A stretch of DNA of 55,227 nucleotides, taken from contig NZ_CAJXTC010000035.1 in NCBI RefSeq assembly GCF_913060805.1, positions 1 through 55,227 of the forward strand, in the 5' to 3' direction. Positions 34,219-42,378 of this stretch are shown in pieces. The notes under the pieces were generated by a model. That model saw only the letters and a program-made list of their open reading frames with translations. It was not told the DNA's origin and ran no database searches. The translations under genes were made by a program, and so were the position numbers. The number at the start of each line of letters is the position of its first letter. The first letter of the stretch is position 1. This DNA is from an uncultured Draconibacterium sp. (GTDB lineage Bacteria; Bacteroidota; Bacteroidia; Bacteroidales; Prolixibacteraceae).

Positions 34219-35421
34219 ATGAGGCTCAAAGGAAAAAATATTATACTCGGAGTAACAGGAAGTATTGCAGCTTATAAGGCCGCAATGCTTCTTCGGCTTT
34301 TTATAAAGGAGGGTGCCGAAGTGCAGGTTGTTATAACACCTGCCGGAAAGCAATTTATTACACCCGTAACTTTATCAGCATTGTCGGACAAACCTGTTGT
34401 TAGCGAGTTTTTTGGTGCAAACGATGGTACATGGAACAGCCATGTTGACCTGGGTTTGTGGGCCGATGTAATGGTAATTGCACCGGCAACCGCATCAACC
34501 ATGGGAAAAATGGCCAACGGAATTGCCGATAACATGTTGATTACAACCTATCTGTCGGCGAAGTGCCCGGTAATGGTAGCTCCTGCCATGGACCTCGATA
34601 TGTTTGCGCATCCTTCAACACAACGAAATATTTCTATTCTGAAAGAATACGGAAATATTATTGTTGAACCCGGTGAAGGAGAATTAGCCAGCGGTTTAAC
34701 CGGCAAGGGCAGGATGGAAGAACCTGAAAAAATTCTCGAAGCCGTTATCAAACAGCTCGGGGTAAAAAAAAAACTTCTGAATAAAAGCTACCTGGTAACC
34801 GCCGGTCCTACTTTCGAAAAAATCGATCCCGTTCGTTTTATTGGTAATTATTCTTCGGGGAAAATGGGTTATGCCATTGCCGAAGAACTGGCCGAACAAG
34901 GTGCTGAAGTAACTTTGGTTTCCGGACCGGTTTCCGTTACTACAAAGAAACCCGGTGTAACAGTGGTTCCGGTTGAATCGGCCGAAGAAATGTACAAAGC
35001 ATCGGTTGAGCATTTTAAAAGTGCTGATGGTGCAATAATGTGTGCTGCAGTTGCCGATTTTACTCCTGCCAAAATGGAGGAGGAAAAGACAAAACGCGGC
35101 AAAGAAAACTGGCATATCGAGTTGCAACCAACAAAAGACATTGCTGCCGAGTTAGGTAAACTAAAAAACGAAAAGCAACTTTTGGTAGGTTTTGCCTTGG
35201 AAACCAATAACGAACTGGCAAATGCAGAAGGTAAATTGTTGAAAAAGAACCTCGACTTTATTGTGCTGAATTCGTTGAAGGACAAGGGAGCCGGATTTGG
35301 TGTTGATACCAATAAAATAACCATCATCGAAAAGGGCAATAAACAAACCGATTTTGAGTTAAAAGATAAAGCTGAGGTAGCAAAAGATATCGTAGCAAAA
35401 ATTATAGAATTGAACCATTAG
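34219..35421 (+). CDS. coaBC: Bifunctional phosphopantothenoylcysteine decarboxylase/phosphopantothenate-cysteine ligase
   Basis: A 400-aa coenzyme A biosynthesis enzyme. The N-terminal flavin domain (about 1-185) starts KNIILGVTGSIAAYKAAML and has the active-site His in WNSHVDLGLWADV and the APAMDLDM clamp region. The C-terminal ligase (about 190-400) starts SYLVTAGPTFEKIDPVRFIG, with SSGKMGYAIAEEL and the K-rich lid near LQPTKDIAAELG. Both halves are complete. It is the third gene of the bamD operon. Confidence 0.96.
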   Translation: MRLKGKNIILGVTGSIAAYKAAMLLRLFIKEGAEVQVVITPAGKQFITPVTLSALSDKPVVSEFFGANDGTWNSHVDLGLWADVMVIAPATASTMGKMANGIADNMLITTYLSAKCPVMVAPAMDLDMFAHPSTQRNISILKEYGNIIVEPGEGELASGLTGKGRMEEPEKILEAVIKQLGVKKKLLNKSYLVTAGPTFEKIDPVRFIGNYSSGKMGYAIAEELAEQGAEVTLVSGPVSVTTKKPGVTVVPVESAEEMYKASVEHFKSADGAIMCAAVADFTPAKMEEEKTKRGKENWHIELQPTKDIAAELGKLKNEKQLLVGFALETNNELANAEGKLLKKNLDFIVLNSLKDKGAGFGVDTNKITIIEKGNKQTDFELKDKAEVAKDIVAKIIELNH

Positions 35422-35424
35422 CAT

Positions 35425-36336
35425 ATGATAAAGCAAATCGTAATAGCGCTTTTATTTCTGTTTATTTTCGTTGGAGAAGGTGTGGCTCAGGAACTTCGTT
35501 GTAACGTAACCGTTTCGGCACGAGGGATTCAGGGGGCAAACCAAAACCTGTTTCGTACCATGCAGTCCGATCTGTATGATTTTATGAATAACCGAAAATG
35601 GACCGATCATGTGTACAGTTACGATGAAAAAATCAGATGCAACATTCTGATCCGCCTCGACGAACAGATTTCGGCCGACGAGTTTAAAGGATCGATACAG
35701 GTACAATTAACGCGCCCGATATTTAATTCAAGCTACACCTCAACAGTACTAAACATTAAAGACAATGATTTTCATTGTAAGTATGTTGAGTTTCAGCCGC
35801 TGGAGTTTAACGAAACTTCGAACCGCGACAACCTGACGAATATTATGGCCTTTTATGCCTATGTTATTTTAGGTTTCGATTACGATACATTTTCGGAGGA
35901 AGGTGGAACCGAGTTTTTCGAGAAAGCACAGGGTATTGTAAATAATTCGCAGAATGCACGTGAGCGCGGATGGAAAGCTTTCGAAAGTGAGCGAAATCGT
36001 TACTGGTTGATCGAAAATGTGATGAATAAATCGTACTCGTCGTTTCGCACCTGTATGTACAATTATCATCGTAACGGATTGGATTTAATGTCGGACAGGG
36101 TAGAAGAAGGTCGTGCCAACATTGCTGAAGCCTTGCGCGACATTCAGAAAGTATTCCGCCGTCGTCCGTCTACCTATATTCTGCAGATGTTTTTCGATGC
36201 AAAATCCGACGAATTGGTTAACATCTTTTCAAAATCATTTCCTGACGAGCGAAATCGTGTTATGGCCATTCTAAACGAGGTTGACCCATCAAATGGCCGT
36301 AAGTACGAGAAGATCGCCGAAAACGAAGGCTTTTAG
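35425..36336 (+). CDS. DUF4835 family protein (PorD-like)
   Basis: A 303-aa exported protein with a signal peptide ending near VAQE (about residue 22). It belongs to DUF4835, a family found in Bacteroidota and described in connection with type IX secretion (PorD-like). Landmarks are ELRCNVTVSARGIQGANQNLF, LTRPIFNSSYTS and FYAYVILGFDYDTFSEEGG. The molecular role is not settled. It begins three bases after coaBC. I am confident of the family, less so of the secretion role. Confidence 0.85.
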   Translation: MIKQIVIALLFLFIFVGEGVAQELRCNVTVSARGIQGANQNLFRTMQSDLYDFMNNRKWTDHVYSYDEKIRCNILIRLDEQISADEFKGSIQVQLTRPIFNSSYTSTVLNIKDNDFHCKYVEFQPLEFNETSNRDNLTNIMAFYAYVILGFDYDTFSEEGGTEFFEKAQGIVNNSQNARERGWKAFESERNRYWLIENVMNKSYSSFRTCMYNYHRNGLDLMSDRVEEGRANIAEALRDIQKVFRRRPSTYILQMFFDAKSDELVNIFSKSFPDERNRVMAILNEVDPSNGRKYEKIAENEGF

Positions 36337-36412
36337 CCAGCTCGGCTAAAAAGATATCCCCATTTTTTCCAGAAAGTAATTCTGTATCCTCATTTTGGCT
36401 ATTTTAGCCAAA
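36331..36412 (+). promoter_or_regulatory. Paired palindromes in the recN leader
   Basis: Two perfect 8-bp palindromes: TTTTAGCC-N5-GGCTAAAA at 36331-36351 (its left arm includes the stop codon of the DUF4835 gene) and TTTGGCTA-TTT-TAGCCAAA at 36394-36412. TTTTAGCC recurs at 36402-36409, so the arm GGCTAAAA at 36344 could pair with either copy, giving mutually exclusive structures. Operator or attenuator is possible. Confidence 0.4.
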
Positions 36413-36441
36413 GAATTAATTCATGAAGATCTTTTGTCATT

Positions 36442-38097
36442 ATGCTATCCAGATTATCCATTTCGAATTACGCACTCATAAATAAATTGCAGGTTAATTT
36501 CCATGCCAATTTAAACACCGTAACGGGTGAAACCGGTGCCGGTAAGTCGATTATTTTGGGGGCTTTAAGCCTTATTCTGGGTAATCGCGCCGATCTTTCG
36601 GTGCTAAAAGAAAAGGATAAAAAATGCATTGTTGAAGGGCAGTTTGAAGTGAGTAACTACCCGGTGAAACGTTTTTTTGAAACCTACGATCTTGATTACG
36701 ATACTTCTACAATTTTGCGACGCGAAATTACGCCGTCAGGAAAATCCCGGGCTTTTATAAATGATACTCCGGTTAACCTGAAAGTAATGCGCGAACTGGG
36801 GTTGCAGCTGATCGATATCCACTCACAACACCAAAACCTGGAGTTAAGCAACCAAAAATTTCAGCTCAATTTAGTTGATTCGGTTGCTGGTGCCGCTGAG
36901 GCTTTAGCGAAGTATAGAACTCAGTTCGCAGCCTACAAAAGCGCAAAAAAGGAGCTCGAGCAACTGCAGGAAAATGCAGAACAGGCGCAGGCCGATCTGG
37001 ATTATTTCCAGTTTCAGTTTACTCAATTGGAAGAAGCGAGTTTGGAAGAAACGGAGCAGGAAGATCTGGAAGCAGAATTAGAGCAGTTAAACCACGCTGA
37101 AGAGATTAAAACTGCACTTACGGAGACGGTGGCCTTGCTGGATAACGAAACATTTTCGGCATTACAGAGCATAAAAGACAGCCATCGTACATTGAACAAA
37201 GTTACGGGCTACCTGAAAGATGCGGAAAGTTTTGCCGAGCGTTTGGAGAGTGCAGCAATAGAGTTGAGCGATATTCACCAGGAACTGGAAATGCTGGCTG
37301 AACGGGTGGAGTTCAATCCGGCACGGATTGAAGAGGTGAACGATCGGTTGAATTTATTGTATTCGTTGCAGCAAAAACATCATGTGGCTACAGTTGCCGA
37401 GTTAATTGTTTTGCGAGACGAGTTCGATCAGAAAATTAATAAAGCGGTGGGTTATGACGACGAGATCGAAGCCCTGAAAAATAAACTGGACAACCAGAAA
37501 ACTGAACTGGAAAAGCTTGCACAAAGTTTGAGTAAAACGCGACAAAAAGCTTTTAAAAAGATCGAGAGCTCGGTAGTTGGCGATTTAAACCAGCTGGGAA
37601 TGACGAAAGCTAAACTGCAGGTTGTGCATAATTATATGGAGGATTTTCAACCCGAAGGAAAAGATGAAATTGCATTCCTGTTTAGCGCGAATCCGGATTC
37701 AGCACCTGACGAGATTTCGAAAATTGCATCGGGCGGTGAAATGTCGCGGTTGATGTTGGCCATTAAAAACTTGCTTCGTAGCTCAAAAGCACTGCCAACC
37801 ATCGTATTTGACGAAATTGATACCGGTGTGTCGGGCGAGATTGCACTTAAAATGGGAACCATTATTAAATCATTCTCGGCCAATACGCAGATTATAAATA
37901 TTACGCACTTGCCACAAATTGCCGCAAAAGGCGATACGCATTTTCGAGTGTACAAATTCGAAGAAAAGGGAAAAACCTTTACTTCGATTAAAGCACTCGA
38001 TGCCGCTGAACGCGTGGAAGAGCTGGCAAAAATGGTTGGTGGGGAGAATCTTACGGAAACAACAATTAAAGCAGCAGAAGAACTGTTGCGAATTTGA
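36442..38097 (+). CDS. recN: DNA repair protein RecN
   Basis: A 551-aa SMC-like ATPase for double-strand break repair. Walker A is GETGAGKS near residue 30. A Q-loop-like region (IDIHSQHQNLEL) follows, then two coiled-coil arms (about 150-350), the signature SGGEMSRLMLAIK, Walker B PTIVFDEIDTGVSGE and a His-switch region (ITHLPQIAA). The length is normal. The cvfB gene starts 11 bases downstream. The 105-base leader carries two palindromes. Confidence 0.96.
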   Translation: MLSRLSISNYALINKLQVNFHANLNTVTGETGAGKSIILGALSLILGNRADLSVLKEKDKKCIVEGQFEVSNYPVKRFFETYDLDYDTSTILRREITPSGKSRAFINDTPVNLKVMRELGLQLIDIHSQHQNLELSNQKFQLNLVDSVAGAAEALAKYRTQFAAYKSAKKELEQLQENAEQAQADLDYFQFQFTQLEEASLEETEQEDLEAELEQLNHAEEIKTALTETVALLDNETFSALQSIKDSHRTLNKVTGYLKDAESFAERLESAAIELSDIHQELEMLAERVEFNPARIEEVNDRLNLLYSLQQKHHVATVAELIVLRDEFDQKINKAVGYDDEIEALKNKLDNQKTELEKLAQSLSKTRQKAFKKIESSVVGDLNQLGMTKAKLQVVHNYMEDFQPEGKDEIAFLFSANPDSAPDEISKIASGGEMSRLMLAIKNLLRSSKALPTIVFDEIDTGVSGEIALKMGTIIKSFSANTQIINITHLPQIAAKGDTHFRVYKFEEKGKTFTSIKALDAAERVEELAKMVGGENLTETTIKAAEELLRI

Positions 38098-38108
38098 CAA
38101 ATTCACTC

Positions 38109-38945
38109 ATGGCAGAAATAGGAAAATTTAATACCCTGGAAATTATCCGGGAAACAGACAACGGTGTATACCTCGACGGTGGTGAACACGGCGAGATTTT
38201 AATGCCGCGAAAGTATGTTGAGGAAGAAATGAAAGAACGTGGAACTGCCGGGGTTTTTGTTTATACCGACTCGGAAGACCGTTTGGTTGCCACAACTGAA
38301 AAACCTTTGGCAACAGTTGGTGAGTTTGCCCGGTTAACCGTAAAAGCAACCGCTAAATTTGGCGCATTCCTCGACTGGGGTTTGGCGAAAGATCTGCTGG
38401 TTCCGTTTAGCGAACAACGCGTAAAAATGCAGGAGGGAAACAGTTATTGGGTATACGTTTATCTCGATCTTGTAACAAATCGCGTTGTGGCATCAGCAAA
38501 ACTGCATAAGTTTCTGGACAATACGCCGCCGGAATATACCAAAGGGCAGGAGGTTAGCCTGATTATTCTGGAAGAAACAGATTTGGGTTATAAAGCCATC
38601 GTTAATATGGAGCATACCGGAATGCTGTATAAAAACCAGGTGTTTCGGAAACTGGAAATTGGCAGTCAGACAAAAGGTTACATTGCAAAAATAAGAAGCG
38701 ACGAAAAGATCGACTTGATGTTGGAAGAGCCGGGATACGAAAAAGTTGATGCAATTTCGGAAAAGATTTTGGCGGAGTTAGAAGCAAATAATGGTTTTAT
38801 GGCGGTGTCGGATAAATCGTCGCCCGAGATGATAAAAGCGATGTTTGGTATCAGTAAGAAGAATTTCAAAAAGGCAATTGGCGGATTGTATAAAAAACGA
38901 CTGATTACTTTCGTTTCTGACGGGATTAAAATGTTAAAAAGTTAA
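38109..38945 (+). CDS. cvfB: CvfB-like S1 RNA-binding protein
   Basis: A 278-aa protein with tandem S1-type domains (FGAFLDWGLAKDLLVPFSEQ near residue 85; YKAIVNMEHTGMLYKNQVF and GYIAKIRSDEKIDLML) and a C-terminal winged helix (MIKAMFGISKKNFKKAIGGLYKKRLI). This is the CvfB architecture. It is a cytoplasmic RNA binder of poorly defined role, linked to virulence gene control in Staphylococcus. ATG 38109 is preferred to the earlier TTG at 38094 that overlaps recN. Confidence 0.88.
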   Translation: MAEIGKFNTLEIIRETDNGVYLDGGEHGEILMPRKYVEEEMKERGTAGVFVYTDSEDRLVATTEKPLATVGEFARLTVKATAKFGAFLDWGLAKDLLVPFSEQRVKMQEGNSYWVYVYLDLVTNRVVASAKLHKFLDNTPPEYTKGQEVSLIILEETDLGYKAIVNMEHTGMLYKNQVFRKLEIGSQTKGYIAKIRSDEKIDLMLEEPGYEKVDAISEKILAELEANNGFMAVSDKSSPEMIKAMFGISKKNFKKAIGGLYKKRLITFVSDGIKMLKS

Positions 38946-39007
38946 TTTCCTTTTTTAAAACATAAGTTTGAATTTGGAACTTTGCACTAAAAAGTTCTAA
39001 TTTTAAA

Positions 39008-39077
39008 ACAACAATATTTTCATGTTGTGATTTTTGGTTAAATATGGAGGGGAACAGTGGTTTCCCTCTTTTCTTTT
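39008..39077 (+). terminator. Double terminator after cvfB
   Basis: A first hairpin ACAACA/TGTTGT at 39008-39028 is followed by GATTTTTGG. A second, GAGGGGAA-N6-TTTCCCTC at 39047-39068 with one G-T pair, is followed by TTTTCTTTT. Both point to termination on the plus strand before the convergent DUF6340 operon. Confidence 0.65.
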
Positions 39078-39098
39078 AACCTATTTCCCGAAAGAAAC

Positions 39099-40289
39099 TT
39101 ATTGATCTCCAAATTGCCGCTCCAGGAGTTTCATATCGGCTTGTCGGGTACTCAGTACTCTGATGTATTCCATACAGTGTTCTGCATGAAGCTCATTCTT
39201 GGGCCCAAAAATATGGTACGATTCAACTACCCATGCCAAAGCAGCTTCAAGGTCGCCCTCCATTTCGCAAGCCAAACCAAGGTTATACATACATTTGGCC
39301 ACAATGTTCTGGTTCTCATTTTTTAGCTGCTTGTGCCATAGTTCTGCTGCTTCCATCCATTGAGCATTCTGAACAAGCTCGTCGGCTTGCTGCAGTTCCA
39401 CATGCCCCGACGAGTAATACATTCGCTGTACCTGCACCCAATGAGGAACAATTGTTAGCGCAAATTTCTCTGCCGATATTTCTGCTGCATTGTAAATGGC
39501 GTCGGTGCGGGGAGGCAAAACGTCAGTCGCTTTCTTATGGCTCAACGCGTACTCCATCCAATTAACAGTGTCGAGTTTCGAATAAGCCAACACGTATTTC
39601 ATGTCGATAAGATCGTAAAAACTCCATTGCGTCCAGTTGGTAACCTGCTCGCTGCCAAGTTCAAGCTGGCGATCGAAATAGCGGCCATCACTTACGCCGT
39701 AATAATCAAGCGAGAGTAGTAGATCGGCACCGGTGTTATTTCGAATATCTTGAAGTTGATCAGGACTGTACAAACCATATTGCGGATTAACAAACAACGA
39801 ATCGTTTTTTAGTTGAACCGGCGTTGTATTACTCCGCAGAAAATAGCTTGAATTTAACACGTTGATTTGTCCGGGAGACATTGTTAAACGAGTAGCTGAA
39901 TCTTCGCGAAAATAAGGGGCATAATTAATTGTGTCAACAATTTTCGTTGAGGTATAGTTGCGTTCGTTTAAGGAGTTTATTGTATCGAAAAATGCCTGAT
40001 TGTTAAGCTCCGCAATAAAGTGCTGAAAATAAATATGCGAGGCAATACTGTCGGTGTTTTCTTCCTCGGTTTTTCGTTTCCCAAATTCTTCGTACTGGTT
40101 TAAATACTGGTTTGGCGAGCAGTTTACATTGTTGTACTGAATAGCAATATTCCTGAATTTAGAGGCGACACTCATTGTTGAAGGCTCAACAATTTCGATA
40201 TCAATGGTTTTTACATTGTACAGCGTATTACAACTTGCGAAAACAATAAGTGCCAAAACGCCGAACAAAAACACAGGGCGGTTCTTCAT
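39099..40289 (-). CDS. DUF6340 family lipoprotein with TPR-like C-terminus (copy 1)
   Basis: A 396-aa lipoprotein (lipobox IVFASC at about residues 15-20) of DUF6340, a Bacteroidota family of unknown function. The N-terminal half has VEPSTMSVASKFRNIAIQYN and DLLLSLDYYGV; the C-terminal quarter is TPR-like (WMEAAELWHKQL, CMYNLGLACEMEGDLEAALAW). It is the last gene of a four-gene minus-strand operon and lies three bases after copy 2. It is anchored in the envelope. It is the longest of the three paralogues. Confidence 0.82.
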   Translation of the reverse strand: MKNRPVFLFGVLALIVFASCNTLYNVKTIDIEIVEPSTMSVASKFRNIAIQYNNVNCSPNQYLNQYEEFGKRKTEEENTDSIASHIYFQHFIAELNNQAFFDTINSLNERNYTSTKIVDTINYAPYFREDSATRLTMSPGQINVLNSSYFLRSNTTPVQLKNDSLFVNPQYGLYSPDQLQDIRNNTGADLLLSLDYYGVSDGRYFDRQLELGSEQVTNWTQWSFYDLIDMKYVLAYSKLDTVNWMEYALSHKKATDVLPPRTDAIYNAAEISAEKFALTIVPHWVQVQRMYYSSGHVELQQADELVQNAQWMEAAELWHKQLKNENQNIVAKCMYNLGLACEMEGDLEAALAWVVESYHIFGPKNELHAEHCMEYIRVLSTRQADMKLLERQFGDQ

Positions 40290-40292
40290 TTG

Positions 40293-41312
40293 TTATTGGT
40301 TTAAACGCAATATATCTCTTTTTCTTTTAGCCAGTAACTGTTGGTATTGAAAAATCATTTTTAGCTCTTCTTTGCTGTGGTAGTCGGCTGCAATTTGTTG
40401 GGCTGCCAAAAGCCATTTTTCGGCCGTATCAAAATCGTCTTTCATTTCATAACCCAGTGCCAGGTTATATCGCGCGTTAATGGCCATTTTTCCGTTGCTG
40501 TCGTCGGCATAGCGTTTCCAAAGCATAATGGCATTGTCCCAATCACCTTTTTGTACGTATTCGTCGGCCATAGCAAAGTCGGGTAGTGGTGGAACTGAAT
40601 ACATCCGATTTACGTTCTCCCACGATGCAAAAAATCGTTTCGAATAGTTTTCACCAGTCATTTGCGAGGCGATCTTCAGCGCGGTGATACGTGGTGGTAA
40701 TTTGGCTTTCCGGTTATAATTTCCGCTGGCATCGTAGCCGTTCCAGAAAATGGTGTCGATCATTGTTTTGCGCTCAATCAATCGCTGCTCAAAAGGACTG
40801 TAAACGGCCCAAACTGCTGCAGTAATTACTTCGTTCGATTTTGTAGGCATTTGCTCTGTTGACGAATATTCGGAGTAAAAACTGGAATACGTTTCCAGCG
40901 AAATTACAAGATCGGTATTGGTTTTTTGCGCCAGTTGCTGCACCATTTCCATATTTAGTGCCGGAAGTTTTTTGCCTGTATGCGGCTCGAAAAGCTCGGG
41001 AAATATCCGTATTTCTTTGAAAGCATTTTTCTCTTTCAAATTTTTCGCCAGTTCGCTCATGCTTAAATTTACCAAAATGCTGTCGAGGTTTTCCGGATCG
41101 TTTTTGGCTTTTTTCAGGCGAAAATCATCCTGGTAATAGTGAATCAGCGTATCGCCGCTGTATTTAAAATTGCGGTAAACGATGGCTACATTCTCCGCAT
41201 TTGCCGGATAAGCGATCTCTCCGGGTGTATAAATTTCTATCGGGTAATCTTTGTACACCGTGCACGAAACTGTGCTCAGTAAAAGTAAAGTCCATAAGGT
41301 TAATCGGTTCAT
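40293..41312 (-). CDS. DUF6340 family lipoprotein (copy 2)
   Basis: A 339-aa lipoprotein (signal TLLLLSTVSC) paralogous to its two neighbours. It shares YTPGEIAYPANAENVAIVYRNF, TDLVISLETYSSF, WAVYSPFEQRLIERKTMIDTIFW and the TPR-like WDNAIMLWKRYADDSNGKMAINARYNLALGYEMKDDFD region (about 255-295). Its start overlaps the stop of copy 3 by four bases. Function unknown. Confidence 0.82.
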   Translation of the reverse strand: MNRLTLWTLLLLSTVSCTVYKDYPIEIYTPGEIAYPANAENVAIVYRNFKYSGDTLIHYYQDDFRLKKAKNDPENLDSILVNLSMSELAKNLKEKNAFKEIRIFPELFEPHTGKKLPALNMEMVQQLAQKTNTDLVISLETYSSFYSEYSSTEQMPTKSNEVITAAVWAVYSPFEQRLIERKTMIDTIFWNGYDASGNYNRKAKLPPRITALKIASQMTGENYSKRFFASWENVNRMYSVPPLPDFAMADEYVQKGDWDNAIMLWKRYADDSNGKMAINARYNLALGYEMKDDFDTAEKWLLAAQQIAADYHSKEELKMIFQYQQLLAKRKRDILRLNQ

Positions 41313-42361
41313 TTCGTGTTGTTTTTCTGTTGTTTTTTCCTGCTTTCAAGCAATTCGAGGTACTGGTAAGTGACGGGGTGGTAGGCGGTGTTGTACGATT
41401 CGAGAGCGTACTGAATGGCACAGTCGATATCTCCCTGTATTTCGCAGGCAACTGCAAGGTTGAATAAAGCTTTACTCTTCTCTGATTTCGAACCTGAGTC
41501 ACTCGCAATGTTCTGCCAGGCTTCAATTGCTGGGGTCCAGTCACCGTCGTTGGTAAGTAAGGCTGATTCTTTTAATGCGGTACTTCCTTTATCGAATATT
41601 ACACGGTATTCGCTGCGCCAGCTGGTACTTATTTTATCCGAAAAATCGAGAGCCACGGCAATTCCAGCTTCTGTAAGCGCTTGTTTTACGGGCGTAAAAT
41701 CCGTAAAAAGACTTCTGACATCAAAGGCTGTGTTCTCCCATAATAAGGTGTCTTTAAATGCTTCCCGAACTACAACCTGTTGTTGTACCGGATCGTAAAC
41801 CCGGAACAGCACATTGTACACAACTACCATTTGCGCGCCCACGGCCGATACAAAAACGCCTTGCAAAGGATCGAAAACTGTTTCGTCTTCAAGATTGGTG
41901 GCAACTTGTGTTTCAAACATATCAACCGCAACCACCGCATCGGTTTGGTAAAGGTCGCAAAGTTCTTTAACCTCTTGCCAGTCCATTGCGTTGGCAAAAA
42001 AAGCGTTTCTCGAAGCTCGTAAAAATCGGTTTTCAGGAATTACGTAATCAAATCTTCCCGATTCAAAAAGTAGCTGGCCAAGTACCTTTATTGTAGTATC
42101 GGCTGCTGTAAGGTCGTTAATTACGGTATCGAGTTGGAAGTCTTTTTTATAAAAAATTCGTTGAAGCGAGTCGGCTGACAAATCAGTATACGTATTATCA
42201 ACTGCACGATTTACGATTAGCAGGCTCTGGATATCCTGCGAAATTTCGTTTTTTGGCTTCTGCGGAAATTCAACCATAATCCGCTTTGTAGAACTGCAAG
42301 CATACGACAAAAGAACAATGCTAACAAGTAGAATGTAATTAGTTTGTTTGAATATGCTCAT
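41309..42361 (-). CDS. DUF6340 family lipoprotein (copy 3)
   Basis: A 350-aa lipoprotein. ATG 42361 is chosen because it gives a clean signal sequence and lipobox (LLVSIVLLSYAC); the open frame extends 30 codons further upstream with no signal-like sequence. Paralogous features are TDAVVAVDMFETQV, YNVLFRVYDPVQQQVV and the TPR-like segment KALFNLAVACEIQGDIDCAIQYA. It starts 17 bases after the vWA-like gene and overlaps copy 2. Confidence 0.82.
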   Translation of the reverse strand: MSIFKQTNYILLVSIVLLSYACSSTKRIMVEFPQKPKNEISQDIQSLLIVNRAVDNTYTDLSADSLQRIFYKKDFQLDTVINDLTAADTTIKVLGQLLFESGRFDYVIPENRFLRASRNAFFANAMDWQEVKELCDLYQTDAVVAVDMFETQVATNLEDETVFDPLQGVFVSAVGAQMVVVYNVLFRVYDPVQQQVVVREAFKDTLLWENTAFDVRSLFTDFTPVKQALTEAGIAVALDFSDKISTSWRSEYRVIFDKGSTALKESALLTNDGDWTPAIEAWQNIASDSGSKSEKSKALFNLAVACEIQGDIDCAIQYALESYNTAYHPVTYQYLELLESRKKQQKNNTK

Positions 42362-42378
42362 CGTAAAATGAATGTTGT

